Part shown: one piece after another, positions 10,097 through 20,508 of the stretch
Layout of the letters: every line of letters begins with the position of its first letter
Numbering within the stretch: position 1 is the stretch's first letter
Assembly: GCA_035502185.1 (NCBI GenBank)
Contig: DATJUT010000095.1
Span: forward strand, 1 to 63,682
Reading direction: 5' to 3'
Length of the DNA stretch: 63,682 bases
From: Gemmatimonadales bacterium
Lineage (GTDB): Bacteria > Gemmatimonadota > Gemmatimonadetes > Gemmatimonadales > JACORV01
Position numbers and translations under genes: made by a program
The notes under the pieces: generated by a model
The model's input: only the letters and a program-made list of their open reading frames with translations
What the model was told of the DNA's origin: nothing
The model's database searches: none

Positions 10097-10452
10097 GCCT
10101 CGGCCTCGCGCCGGTCGGTGAACAGCCGGACGTTGAGCCCGCGGTTCACCGCCACGTTCTCCGCGAACTGCATGCCCTTCGCTTCGTGGTCCGGGTTGAG
10201 GTCCAGATAGGCGATCTTGGCGATCGAGGTCGCCGCCTTCCTGCCGCCCCCCGCCGCGATGGCGAAGATGTCCATGGTCCCGAGGCTCGGGCCCGCGAGG
10301 TTCTCCTCGATGAGGACCCGGGGACACCCGGACGACACGCACGCTGCCTGGACGTCGGCGAGGTACTCCCGGACATCCTGCGGCGTGTTGTCACCGGCCA
10401 CCGCCGCATAGAGGTAGACGCCTCGGTGCTCGACACGGAGTACATGGGCCAT
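10081..10452 (-). CDS. SpoIIAA-like STAS/SEC14-type single-domain protein
   Basis: 123 aa, soluble, no signal peptide. The pattern of alternating strands and helices, with LRVEHRGVYLYAAVAG at the start, CPRVLIEENL in the middle and NVRLFTDRREAEAWL at the end, matches the SpoIIAA-like/SEC14-like small proteins in which the C-terminal segment aligns a strand with an RxFxD..EAxxWL signature. ATG at 10452 has GAGGGT about 6 nt upstream. It overlaps the VanZ-like gene by 16 nt, so co-expression is likely. Family members are proposed protein- or lipid-binding modules; the ligand is unknown. Confidence 0.7.
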   Translation of the reverse strand: MAHVLRVEHRGVYLYAAVAGDNTPQDVREYLADVQAACVSSGCPRVLIEENLAGPSLGTMDIFAIAAGGGRKAATSIAKIAYLDLNPDHEAKGMQFAENVAVNRGLNVRLFTDRREAEAWLSA

Positions 10453-10589
10453 GGCTGGACCCTCGCGTGCTGGTCGCGTGGCTCGCCGCAGCTCGACGGC
10501 TGCGAGGGGCCCGCGTGGCGCCGGGTAATGATATGCAGTCCGGCCGCCCCGGCCGCCAGCGCGGGCGGGTTCAAGCCAACCACCGGCTG

Positions 10590-11813
10590 CTAACTGATGG
10601 TCGCCTCGAAGGCGAACGGCTCGAGCTTCCTGGCAAGGGTGTTGTGACTGTAGGCGCCTACTCTGGTGGCGTATTCTCGGCCCGACCGACTAAATGCGTG
10701 GATGACACCCTTGCCGCTGCGTTCTTGGTTCATCAGGGTCATGAACGCCAACTCTGTGTAGAGGATACCATGCCGCAACGCCTTCCACACGGTGGCCTTT
10801 GCTTCAGCGGGCTTCCACACCTCACCGACATAAGTGGCAGCATCCACAGACGCCATGAAGCGGCGCATGGGGCCAGGCAGGTGGCTAACGCGCCCCAACT
10901 CTGGCTCTAGGACGTCAACGTCTCCGAAGATCCGGAAGACACAGTTCATCGCGAACGACCAGTCGAAGATCAGGTCCGTCACCGACCGGCGGCTGTCTAC
11001 CCACCGGGGCCTATCCGGTATCGGCGCCTCGTGCGCCAGCTTGGCCGACGCCATGGCGCTGATGACCGATCGCCGGTCGGCATCAGCCTCCATCGCCTGC
11101 CTCTCAAGGACGTCTTCCTCCGTGGGAAGATTCCATCCCACCTCGGGCAGGGCGCCGGCGTGCCTGTCTGCTAGCAAGTCGACATGCCCAAGCGTGATGT
11201 GCGCGATTTCGTGACCGATCAGGAATAGGAACGCGCGGTGCAGCAGCTGAGTTGCGTAGGCCCACCGATCTTGGGACTTGGGTCGGACCGGACGGATGCC
11301 AGCCCTGTACATCTCTTCGGCTCGGACGGAGTAGCTGAATGGCGCCGGCCTGCTGCCCTCCTCCGCGGCCGATGGCACAAACGGGAACAGGCGTGCATCA
11401 GACAGCATCTTGAAGAAGACCAACTCGAGCATGTACCGTGTGCCGGTATACAACGCGACGAAGTACCTTCCCTCCTTCTTGAACGCCTGCGCATTGATGC
11501 TCTCATTGAAGACAAAATCGAAGTGGATGTGTGGAAGGCCAGGGCAATGTCGCCTCGCGCTGGCTATGAGTGCATCGGCCCATTCGATGATCCGCCCGTA
11601 GCCCTGGGCCCACACTTCCGGCGACACAATGTCTCTTGGAAGGCGCCCGCCGAGTGGCTTCACGTGCTGGGCGAACAGCTCGACGTCTTGCGCGTCTCGC
11701 TTCGTGCTGTCAACGGGCGGCCTGCCCTTGCTGGTCCGCGTTTCTAGGCCGATCATGTGGCGCACCTTCATGATGCGAGAGCCCGCCGCGAGGCGACGCA
11801 GAAAGCCGAACAC
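10590..11813 (-). CDS. Putative zinc metalloprotease (HEIAH...EADAD), Lit/peptidase U49-like
   Basis: 407 aa. GTG at 11813 is preferred because GGAGGT lies 6 nt upstream; an upstream TTG at 11849 lacks a ribosome site. The centre contains LFLIGHEIAHITLGHVD (His201, Glu202, His205) and, 37 residues after the last His, MEADADRRS (Glu242), the usual layout of an HExxH zincin with a third glutamate ligand. Before this come FNESINAQAFKKEGRYFVAL and YMLELVFFKMLSD, a layout that reminds me of uncharacterised HExxH proteins related to the phage-exclusion peptidase Lit; this is a recollection of pattern, not a search. No signal peptide, so a cytosolic protease is likely. Composition is lower GC than the flanks. 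It is divergent from another HExxH gene, with a 35-bp gap. Confidence 0.7.
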   Translation of the reverse strand: MFGFLRRLAAGSRIMKVRHMIGLETRTSKGRPPVDSTKRDAQDVELFAQHVKPLGGRLPRDIVSPEVWAQGYGRIIEWADALIASARRHCPGLPHIHFDFVFNESINAQAFKKEGRYFVALYTGTRYMLELVFFKMLSDARLFPFVPSAAEEGSRPAPFSYSVRAEEMYRAGIRPVRPKSQDRWAYATQLLHRAFLFLIGHEIAHITLGHVDLLADRHAGALPEVGWNLPTEEDVLERQAMEADADRRSVISAMASAKLAHEAPIPDRPRWVDSRRSVTDLIFDWSFAMNCVFRIFGDVDVLEPELGRVSHLPGPMRRFMASVDAATYVGEVWKPAEAKATVWKALRHGILYTELAFMTLMNQERSGKGVIHAFSRSGREYATRVGAYSHNTLARKLEPFAFEATIS

Positions 11814-11823
11814 AGCCGGACCT

Positions 11824-11837
11824 CCACCCTGGGGTGG
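11824..11837. repeat. Inverted repeat CCACCC-TG-GGGTGG between the divergent zincin genes
   Basis: A perfect 6-bp inverted repeat with a 2-bp centre lies in the short gap between the two divergent HExxH genes. Its left arm overlaps the Shine-Dalgarno sequence (GGAGGT read on the minus strand, 11820-11825) of the gene starting at 11813. It could be an operator for both genes or a small RNA hairpin hiding that ribosome site. It is short enough to be chance. Confidence 0.35.
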
Positions 11838-11848
11838 TCGACCAGTCA

Positions 11849-12433
11849 ATGAGCTTGCGAGCGATACGACACTTCGGTTATTGGCTCCGTTACTGGGCCC
11901 TTAGTCCGGTACTTGCCCTCTCAGAAGGACTTGAGTTCGCGGCGTGCCGCCCTAGGAAGCTACACGGATTGTCGGTGAGGATTCACAATACCAGTAAGGC
12001 AACGCCCCTTTGGGGGAAGGTCGAGGCGGCGCTTGTGCTCATGGATCGTCTCGACCCTCGGAGGTATCGACGTCTGCTGCGAGACGTGCGTCGGCTCGTC
12101 GTTGTGCCTTGGAGAAACAGCGTGTACTCCGACTTGACAAAGACCTGCTACCTCGCCGAGGCCATTGCAGTCGAATACGAAGCACCGGTGATCGCGCTGG
12201 ACCTGGTTCACGAGGCAACGCACGCACGGCTTGCGCATGCACGGGTCTCCACTTGGCCCGACTCGAGGCATCATGAGGAGGCGGTGTGTTGTCGCGAGCA
12301 GATCGCCTTTGCGCAGGTGTTGCAGCGGGCTGGGGCCACTGGTGTCGAGGCTTGGCTCGACCATCTTCGCGCGAAGATCAGCGCGTACACTCTTGATAGG
12401 GAGAACGCTCCGGATGGCTTGGACGCGATCTAA
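11849..12433 (+). CDS. Small putative zinc metalloprotease (HEATH motif)
   Basis: 194 aa from ATG 11849; GTG at 11834 in the same frame is an alternative and neither has a good ribosome site. The signature is DLVHEATHARL (His121, Glu122, His125), followed by HHEEAVCCREQIAFA (Glu143, Glu144, Glu150), which could supply the third zinc ligand. I recognise the combination of VHEATHAR with a downstream R.E..CxRE..FA block from small uncharacterised bacterial proteins but know no assigned function. Upstream are basic helices (RRYRRLLRDVRRLVVVPW). No signal peptide. It lies divergently to a larger HExxH gene in the low-GC island. Confidence 0.65.
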   Translation: MSLRAIRHFGYWLRYWALSPVLALSEGLEFAACRPRKLHGLSVRIHNTSKATPLWGKVEAALVLMDRLDPRRYRRLLRDVRRLVVVPWRNSVYSDLTKTCYLAEAIAVEYEAPVIALDLVHEATHARLAHARVSTWPDSRHHEEAVCCREQIAFAQVLQRAGATGVEAWLDHLRAKISAYTLDRENAPDGLDAI

Positions 12434-12589
12434 GATTAGGACCGCGGACTCAGGTGACCTTAGAGGCCGGCCACTCGTGCTCAATCCAGTTCGTTGCCAT
12501 CGGCGGGTCCGTTTCGGGGTGCCCCACACGATGGGGATTTCACCGGGTACGCGGGCGACGCCCATCGCCACTCGGCTCCCATTACATCT

Positions 12590-12666
12590 CCTAGAGTGCC
12601 TAGACCTGATGCAACACAATGACTTAGGGGCGCAGCGCGCACCTAGACATGCGCCGATCTAGGCAC
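12590..12666. repeat. Cluster of CCTAGA/TCTAGG elements downstream of the small zincin gene
   Basis: CCTAGA occurs at 12590-12595, 12599-12604 and 12642-12647, and its complement TCTAGG at 12658-12663. The second and fourth are embedded in a perfect 9-bp inverted repeat, GTGCCTAGA (12596-12604) and TCTAGGCAC (12658-12666). CTAG is usually scarce in bacterial DNA and here occurs four times in 77 bp. The block lies in the 283-bp non-coding stretch between the zincin gene and the tRNA terminator; it may be a protein-binding or recombination site. Confidence 0.45.
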
Positions 12667-12716
12667 GCAGACCTGTTCCGACCCCCTCAGGCCGGGCACT
12701 ATGTAATTCGCTAAGT

Positions 12717-12746
12717 AAAAAGCCCGCCAAGTCGCACTTGGCGGGC
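12717..12746 (-). terminator. Rho-independent terminator of the tRNA-Met/fMet transcript
   Basis: Read on the minus strand: a 10-bp perfect stem (GCCCGCCAAG / CTTGGCGGGC), a 5-nt loop and TTTTT directly after. It lies 13 nt beyond the 3' end of the Met-type tRNA. Confidence 0.93.
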
Positions 12747-12759
12747 CGAAGAGCGTTGA

Positions 12760-12833
12760 TGCCAGAGGAGGGATTCGAACCCCCGACACGCGGATTATGA
12801 TTCCGCTGCTCTAACCACCTGAGCTACTCTGGC
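12760..12833 (-). tRNA. tRNA with CAU anticodon (elongator Met, or Ile2)
   Basis: 74 nt without CCA. The acceptor GCCAGAG pairs with CTCTGGC, the discriminator is A, the T loop is TTCGAAT, and the anticodon stem GCGGA/TCCGC encloses ATCATAA with anticodon CAT. CCA is not encoded (the next bases are TCA). A CAT tRNA that is not the initiator may be elongator Met or, if lysidinylated, Ile2; the sequence alone does not settle this. It follows the fMet gene in the same transcript. Confidence 0.93.
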
Positions 12834-12843
12834 CTGCTCACGA

Positions 12844-12877
12844 CGAGAGGCGGCTCCGACCTCGGGGCCGCCTCTCG
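12844..12877 (-). other. GC-rich hairpin between the two tRNA genes
   Basis: An 11-bp perfect inverted repeat (CGAGAGGCGGC and GCCGCCTCTCG) with a 12-nt loop fills nearly all of the 46-nt spacer between tRNA-fMet and the next tRNA. There is no T-run, so it is more likely a processing or spacer structure than a full terminator. Confidence 0.6.
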
Positions 12878-12879
12878 AG

Positions 12880-12953
<74 letters not shown>

Positions 12954-12965
12954 TCGCTGACGCCA

Positions 12966-12994
12966 AACCTAGTCCCCGCGCCGGGACCGGTCAA
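12966..12994 (-). promoter_or_regulatory. Sigma70-type promoter of the tRNA-fMet transcript
   Basis: On the minus strand TTGACC (12994-12989), a 17-bp spacer, then TAGGTT (12971-12966). Transcription would begin about 7 nt on, just before the tRNA 5' end at 12953. TAGGTT also occurs as the -10 element of hsp20 in this window. Confidence 0.8.
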
Positions 12995-13038
12995 GACACC
13001 CCGCGTGCGGCGGCCGGCCGCCCGCCGGCGGCCGCGGA

Positions 13039-15352
<2,314 letters not shown>

Positions 15353-15353
15353 G

Positions 15354-16325
15354 CTACGCCGTCCCGAAGTGGTCGAAGCCGCCCGGCAGCGAGACCGCGG
15401 CGCCGCGCTCCGTGGCCCGGAGCCCGGGCTCCGCGTCGATCACCCCGATGACGGTGACCGGGACCGGACACTCCGCCACCACCGTCGCCGCCGCGTCCGG
15501 CGGCACCGCGGCCAGGAGCTCGTACTCCTCGCCGCTGCGGGCCGCGAGCCGCCACGGCGGCTCGCCCGCGCGGGCGGCGACCTTGGCGGCGGCGGGGAGC
15601 ACCGGCAGGCGGTCCACCGCCAGCGTCGCGCCGACGCCGGAGGCGGCCAGCAGGTGCCCGAGGTCGCCCGCGAGCCCGTCCGAGACGTCGATCATCGCGT
15701 GGGCCCGGTGCGCGGCGAGGAACCGCGCCGCGCCGTGGCGCGCCGCGGGACGCGCGAACCGCTCGCGCGCCGCCGGCGGCGGCGGGCGGCCCGCGCGCCA
15801 CTCGAGCAGCGCCGCCAGCGGCCCGCCGAGCGCGCCGGTCACGACCACCACGTCGCCGGGTCGGGCGCCGCGGCGGAACACCGGCGCCGCGGCCCGGCCG
15901 ACGACGCAGCAGTCGATCACGATCCCGGGGGCGCGCGAGGTGTCCCCGCCGACGATCGTGGCCCCCGCGTCCGCGGCGGCGTCGGCGACGCCGTCGCCGA
16001 TGGCGGCCAGGGTCGCCTCGGGCTCGCCCGCCGGCAGGCCGACCGCCAGCAGCAACGCCAGCGGCTCGGCGGCCACCGCGGCGAGGTCCGAGAGCGCCGC
16101 CGCCGCGGCGCGGTAGCCGATCTCCGCCGGCGCGAGCCACTCGCGCCGGAAGTGCACGCCCTCGACCGACAGGTCCACCGACAGCGCGAGGCGCTCGCCG
16201 CCGGCCTCGAGGAACGCGCAGTCGTCACCGAGTCCCCGCGCGCGCTGGCCCCAGGCGGCCGCGAGGGCGCGGATCCGGTCGAACTCGACGCCCGGGCCGA
16301 GCGGCGTCTCGAGCGGGCCGGTCAC
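15354..16325 (-). CDS. thiL: Thiamine-monophosphate kinase
   Basis: 323 aa. Phosphorylates thiamine monophosphate to the active cofactor diphosphate. Seen: an N-terminal GLGDDCAFLE, SVDLSVEGVHFRREW (metal and phosphate binding), ALSDLAAVAAEP, GGDTSRAPG, and MIDVSDGLAGDLGHL, all standard ThiL motifs, plus SGEEYELLAAVP near the end. GTG start at 16325, following the beta-propeller gene by 76 bp and abutting plsC. Confidence 0.96.
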   Translation of the reverse strand: MTGPLETPLGPGVEFDRIRALAAAWGQRARGLGDDCAFLEAGGERLALSVDLSVEGVHFRREWLAPAEIGYRAAAAALSDLAAVAAEPLALLLAVGLPAGEPEATLAAIGDGVADAAADAGATIVGGDTSRAPGIVIDCCVVGRAAAPVFRRGARPGDVVVVTGALGGPLAALLEWRAGRPPPPAARERFARPAARHGAARFLAAHRAHAMIDVSDGLAGDLGHLLAASGVGATLAVDRLPVLPAAAKVAARAGEPPWRLAARSGEEYELLAAVPPDAAATVVAECPVPVTVIGVIDAEPGLRATERGAAVSLPGGFDHFGTA

Positions 16326-16401
16326 GGCGCCATGGTCTCCGAGCGGCTGCGGGCCGTCGTGCGGGCGGCGCGAAGAACGCTCATGGAGCGAGGGCGGGCC
16401 C

Positions 16402-17988
16402 TCACGGCGCCAGCACCCGCCGCTCGAGGCGCACCACGCCGATCGGGGTCGCGGCCCACGCGTACCGTGAGCCCGCCGCCACGTCGCTCACCGGCTGGGG
16501 TACGTCGCCCGGCGCGGTGAGCGTGCGCCACACCGCGCGCGCCGGCTGCAGGAACCCCAGGCCCAGCGTGCCCGCGACCCAGAAGCCCTCGGCGTCCGCG
16601 GCCACCGCCGTGAACTGCCCGATCGACGAGCCGGAGCCGGCGCTCTCGTGCCAGGTGCCCGCGGCCAGCCACGCGAGCCGCGAGTCGCTCGCGGCGAGCA
16701 GCGTGTCGCCCTTGAGCGCGAGCGCGACGATCGGCACGGCCAGGTCCGGATGATCCGGCGCCACGCGGAGCGGCGCGTCGGCCTCCGGGGGCAGCAGGAA
16801 CGGCCCGGCGCTCGTGCCGAGCCACAGGGTGTCGCCGCGCGATGCGAGCGAGAGCACGGCGGCGTCGAGCAGCATGGTCGCCGACGCCCGCAGCGCTCCG
16901 CCGCCGTCGGGCACCAGCGCGAGCCCGTGCGCCGTGCCGATCCACACGCCGGCCGGGGCGGGCGCGAGCGCGCGCACGTCGAGCGAGGGCAGTCCATTGT
17001 GCGTGTCGAACTGGCGCACGGTGCCGGACTCGCGGTCCAGCCGCAGCGCGCCCTGATCAGTCGCCGCCCACACGGCGCCGGGCGTCACCAGCAGCCGGCG
17101 GACGACGGTTCCGGGCAGGCCCGTCACCACGCTCCCCTCGAAGGCGTCGAACCGCGCCAGGTCCGGCGTGAAGCAGGTGACGCCGCGCCGCACGGAGCGG
17201 AAGCGCGCATCCACGCCGGCGCAGACCTCGTCGCCCGCCACCGTCACGGCGCCGGTCGGCGCCGCCAGCAGGCCCGAGGGGAGGCGCTGCAGGTCGTAGC
17301 TGGTGACGTCCACCTTGAAGAGGCCGTTGCCGTCGGTCGCGACGAACAGGTCGGAGGAGGCCGGCGTCATCGCCGCCCCGGTGATCCGCCAGGTGCGCAG
17401 GTGTTCGTCGCGCTGGATCCGCAGCCGCACCAGGTCGAATCCCGGCGCCTTCACCAGCAGGTCCTGGGGGCCCAGCGAAGCGATGCGGCGGCCCGGCGGC
17501 GGGAGATCGTGCGCGGGCTCGGCGCCGATGCCGAATCGGGACACGAAATACCATCCGGACGGCGTGTGGAAGAACGCGCCGCGCGACGGGTCGGTCGCGT
17601 CGAGCACGACCTGGTCCACGGCGCCCGGCAGCGCGCCGGCCTCGAAGCGCCGGTTGAACGGCTCGTAGCTGGCCCAGCCCCCGAGCCCGCCGAGCCACGC
17701 GGTGTCGTCCGACGGATCCGCCACCATCGCCGTGACCTGGCCGCCGGGGTAGCCGTCGATGGTCCCCACCACCTCGCGGAGTGCCAGGGTGCCCCGGTCG
17801 TACACGGCGAGCGCGTCGCGCGTCGCCGCGTAGACCACGAGCTGGGTGGCGGCGACGGCGGTGACGCCGGCGAGGTCCGTGACCAGGGCACGCTCCTCCG
17901 GCCGCCAGAAGCGCGAGGTCGCCGGCTGCGCGCGCGCGGCGCCGGGGGCGACGGCGGCCACGAGGCAGAGCAGCGGAAGACCGCGCAC
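16402..17988 (-). CDS. Exported beta-propeller protein of unknown function
   Basis: 528 aa from GTG 17988, which overlaps the TAG stop of the preceding gene. A signal peptide (LPLLCLVAAVAPGAARAQ) is followed by repeated blade-like units such as VWIGTAHGLALVPDGG, LWLGTSAGPFLLPPE, WAATDQGALRLDRESG and FWVAGTLGLGFLQPA. These resemble the two-component-regulator/ligand-binding propeller repeats of sensor proteins, but no kinase or other effector domain follows. The neighbours are cytosolic enzymes, so context gives no role. Confidence 0.8.
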   Translation of the reverse strand: MRGLPLLCLVAAVAPGAARAQPATSRFWRPEERALVTDLAGVTAVAATQLVVYAATRDALAVYDRGTLALREVVGTIDGYPGGQVTAMVADPSDDTAWLGGLGGWASYEPFNRRFEAGALPGAVDQVVLDATDPSRGAFFHTPSGWYFVSRFGIGAEPAHDLPPPGRRIASLGPQDLLVKAPGFDLVRLRIQRDEHLRTWRITGAAMTPASSDLFVATDGNGLFKVDVTSYDLQRLPSGLLAAPTGAVTVAGDEVCAGVDARFRSVRRGVTCFTPDLARFDAFEGSVVTGLPGTVVRRLLVTPGAVWAATDQGALRLDRESGTVRQFDTHNGLPSLDVRALAPAPAGVWIGTAHGLALVPDGGGALRASATMLLDAAVLSLASRGDTLWLGTSAGPFLLPPEADAPLRVAPDHPDLAVPIVALALKGDTLLAASDSRLAWLAAGTWHESAGSGSSIGQFTAVAADAEGFWVAGTLGLGFLQPARAVWRTLTAPGDVPQPVSDVAAGSRYAWAATPIGVVRLERRVLAP

Positions 17989-19541
17989 TAATGGACGGCG
18001 GGCGGCTCGAGCCGGGCGACGAACGGCGGATCCACCCGGATCTCCTTCTCGGCCAGCTCGCGCCACAACGGGCTCAGCACGGCGAGGAGGTCGTCGGGCC
18101 GGAGCGTGCGCACCGAACGGTGCTGGGCGAGGTTCTCCGCCGCGCGGCCGTGCACGTGGGCCGCCGCCGCCCCCGCGATCTGGGGCGGCGCGCCGCGCGC
18201 CAGCCAGGTCGCGGCCATGCCGGACAGCACGTCGCCCGTGCCGCCGGTCGCGAGGCCCGGGTTGCCCGCGGCCGATACCAGCGGCGGCACGCCCGGCGAG
18301 GCGACCACCGTGGGCACGCCCTTGAGCAGCACGCCCACGCCGACCCGGGACGCCGCTTCGGCCGCCGCGCCGAACGGGTCCTGGCGCGTGCGCTCCGCGA
18401 GGTCGGGGAACAGCGCCGCGAACTCGCCCCGGTGCGGCGTCAGCAGCGCGTGCCGCCCGGCCAGCAACGCCGCCAGCTCCGCCGCGGCGCCGCGGAACGC
18501 CACCAGGCCGTCGGCATCCACCAGCACGGCGCCCCGGGCCGCGCCGAGCACGTCGCGGGCGAACCGGTCGCGCGCCGCGCCGCGCCCGAAGCCGGGACCG
18601 AGCACGACCACGTCCGCCCAATGCAGCGCCTCGAGGAGCGGCTCCTGCAAAGGCGGCTCCAGCGGCGTGGTGACCGTCATCAGGTCGGGGTTGTTGGCCT
18701 GCGCGGCCCGCACCGTGGCCTCGGGGGCGGCGATCTTCACCAGGCCGGCGCCCGAGCGCGCCGTCGCCTTGGCGGCGAAGATGACCGCGCCCGCCATGCC
18801 CTCGCTCCCGCCCACGATCACGACGCGGCCGCGATCCCCCTTGTGCATCTCGGCGCTGAAGGGCGGCAGCACCTCGCGCAGCCACCCGTCGGTCACCATG
18901 CTCGGCCACGACGGGTCCGGCGGCGGGAACCCGATGTCGGCGACCAGCACCGAGCCGCAGACCGTGCGCTGCAGCAGGTGGCCGCGCCGCAGCCCCCCGA
19001 AGGTCACCGTCACCGACGAGCGGACGCAGGGCGCGTGCACCACGCCGGTCGACAGGTCGAGGCCCGACGGGCCGTCCACCGCCACCACCGGCGCGGCCAG
19101 CCGCATCAGGCGCTCGATGGCCGCGGCCGCGGGCCCGCGCGGCGCGCCCCTGGCGCCGGTGCCCAGCAGCGCGTCCACCGCCACGCCGCAGCCGCCCCAC
19201 TCGTCCCCGGCCTCGATGACGTGGACACCGTGCATCGTCGCGAGGATCTTGTTCTCGAGGCAGTCGGGCGACGGGTCGCCCGGCAGCGTCGCCACGGTCA
19301 CGCTCACGCCCTGCGCCGCCAGCGCGCGCGCCGCCACGTACCCGTCGCCGCCGTTGTTGCCGGTGCCGGCGGCGACCAGCACGCCGAGCGGGAGCCGCGA
19401 CGCGAACTCCCTGGCGACCGCTGCGGCCACCGCGCGCCCCGCCGACTCCATGAGCACGCGGCTCGGGATCTTGGCGAATTCCCGCGACAGGCGGTCCCAC
19501 TCCTGCGCCTCGGCCGACGAGAGCACCGGCACGACGCTCAT
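17988..19541 (-). CDS. nnr: Bifunctional NAD(P)H-hydrate epimerase / ADP-dependent dehydratase
   Basis: 517 aa. Repairs damaged NAD(P)HX. The N-terminal YjeF_N epimerase half shows VAAGTGNNGGDGYVAAR and DALLGTGARGAPRGP followed by VAVDGPSGLDLSTG; the C-terminal kinase-like half shows HKGDRGRVVIVGGSEGMAGA, LTPHRGEFAALF and GNPGLATGGTGDVLSGM. ATG 19541 is preferred over an in-frame start at 19610 because homology begins at MSVVPVLSSAEAQEWD. Its stop overlaps the next gene's start (TAGTG). Confidence 0.96.
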   Translation of the reverse strand: MSVVPVLSSAEAQEWDRLSREFAKIPSRVLMESAGRAVAAAVAREFASRLPLGVLVAAGTGNNGGDGYVAARALAAQGVSVTVATLPGDPSPDCLENKILATMHGVHVIEAGDEWGGCGVAVDALLGTGARGAPRGPAAAAIERLMRLAAPVVAVDGPSGLDLSTGVVHAPCVRSSVTVTFGGLRRGHLLQRTVCGSVLVADIGFPPPDPSWPSMVTDGWLREVLPPFSAEMHKGDRGRVVIVGGSEGMAGAVIFAAKATARSGAGLVKIAAPEATVRAAQANNPDLMTVTTPLEPPLQEPLLEALHWADVVVLGPGFGRGAARDRFARDVLGAARGAVLVDADGLVAFRGAAAELAALLAGRHALLTPHRGEFAALFPDLAERTRQDPFGAAAEAASRVGVGVLLKGVPTVVASPGVPPLVSAAGNPGLATGGTGDVLSGMAATWLARGAPPQIAGAAAAHVHGRAAENLAQHRSVRTLRPDDLLAVLSPLWRELAEKEIRVDPPFVARLEPPAVH

Positions 19542-19617
19542 CGCGCCCTGAGGGGCTCGGGCCGTGCCGCGAGCATTCTCCGCGTCGCCCGCACGAACCG
19601 CTGCGGCCATCGCTGGA

Positions 19618-20448
19618 TCATCGCGCGATCACCCCGGCGTAGCTCACCACCGACAAGTCGTCCCCGGTGACCTGGCCCGAATGCGAGCGGTGCACCACCT
19701 CGGCCGTCACCGCGCCCAGCAGCCGGGCGGCGTGCAGGACCGCCGCGGCCGGCACCCGCCCGCACATCGAGATCCGGTGGCGGCGCGTGACCTCGAGCAG
19801 CTGCTCGCCGTCGAGCCGCTCGGCCGCGGCGAGCGCGAGGCCGTCCTTCTCGGCGGCCACCGCCGCGCTCTCGTAGTGGTTCATGTCGGAGCTGGCCACC
19901 AGGAGCACCGGCTCCGGCGAGCCGCGGACCACCGCCGCGAGCGCCTCCCCGAGCCGCCGGGTCCGGGGCCAGTCGGACCAGCCGAGCACGACCGGCACCA
20001 CGGTCACGCGCGGCTGCCGCGCGAGCAGGAAGGGCAGCTCCACCTCGACCGCGTGCTCCCGCGCGTGCGCCGCCGGGTCGTCCTCGAGGAGGTCGCAGCT
20101 CGCCAGCAGCGCGGCCGCGGTCGCCTCGTCCACCGGGATCTCGCCGGCCGGGGTGACGAACGACCCGACGGCGTACACGCTGCCGCCTTCTTCCGCCTCG
20201 CCGAATCCCGTGTGGTTGGGTGCCAGCACGACGCAGCATCGCGGCACCTCGAGGCGGGCGAACACCTGGCCCGCCGTGCGGCCCGAGTACACGTAGCCCG
20301 CGTGCGGGGCGACGGCGGCGAGCGCGGGTCGCGGCTCGGCCCCGGCCACGGTGAGCAGCTCGCGCACCGCGGCCACCAGCTGCGTCGGCTGCGCCGGATA
20401 GAAGGAGCCGGCGACGGCCGGCTGGCGGACGCGCACGGTGGCCGTCAT
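19618..20448 (-). CDS. amrB: AmmeMemoRadiSam system protein B (MEMO family)
   Basis: 276 aa. The MEMO1 signature runs through the whole length: QPAVAGSFYPA at the N-terminus, VAPHAGYVYSG, LAPNHTGFG, HAREHAVEVELPFL, VASSDMNHYE and MCGRVPAAAVLHAA. The conserved His and Asp/Cys residues that would bind metal are kept. The usual partners AmrA (AMMECR1 domain) and the radical SAM AmrS are not next to it here. Function in bacteria is unknown. It precedes the NAD(P)HX repair gene by 76 bp. Confidence 0.93.
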   Translation of the reverse strand: MTATVRVRQPAVAGSFYPAQPTQLVAAVRELLTVAGAEPRPALAAVAPHAGYVYSGRTAGQVFARLEVPRCCVVLAPNHTGFGEAEEGGSVYAVGSFVTPAGEIPVDEATAAALLASCDLLEDDPAAHAREHAVEVELPFLLARQPRVTVVPVVLGWSDWPRTRRLGEALAAVVRGSPEPVLLVASSDMNHYESAAVAAEKDGLALAAAERLDGEQLLEVTRRHRISMCGRVPAAAVLHAARLLGAVTAEVVHRSHSGQVTGDDLSVVSYAGVIAR

Positions 20449-20508
20449 GGGGTTCCCGCCCGGCGAGCGGCCCGCCCGGTCACCGTGCCCCGGCGCGTCC
20501 GGCCGCTC

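Larger units (their letters stand above)
10590..12716. other. Lower-GC accessory island beside two tRNA genes
   Basis: From about 10590 to 12716 the DNA has visibly lower GC (near 57-60 percent by eye, against about 70 percent around it) and codon use unlike its neighbours (TTT, ATA, AAA and TAT codons are common). It holds two divergent genes, each with an HExxH motif, and a 283-bp non-coding tail containing a cluster of CCTAGA repeats. The right end is the terminator of the tRNA-Met transcript. No integrase, transposase or duplicated tRNA 3' end was found at the left end, so horizontal acquisition is inferred from composition and position only. Confidence 0.55.

Noticed and set aside
10540-10590. 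Possible tRNA remnant (GGGTTCAAGCC) at the left end of the low-GC island
   Set aside because: No acceptor or anticodon stem can be built around it and it does not match the 3' end of the tRNAs at 12760 or 12880.
12434-12716. Attachment site from integration into the tRNA-Met 3' end
   Set aside because: No direct repeat of the tRNA 3' end was found near 10590 and no integrase is present.
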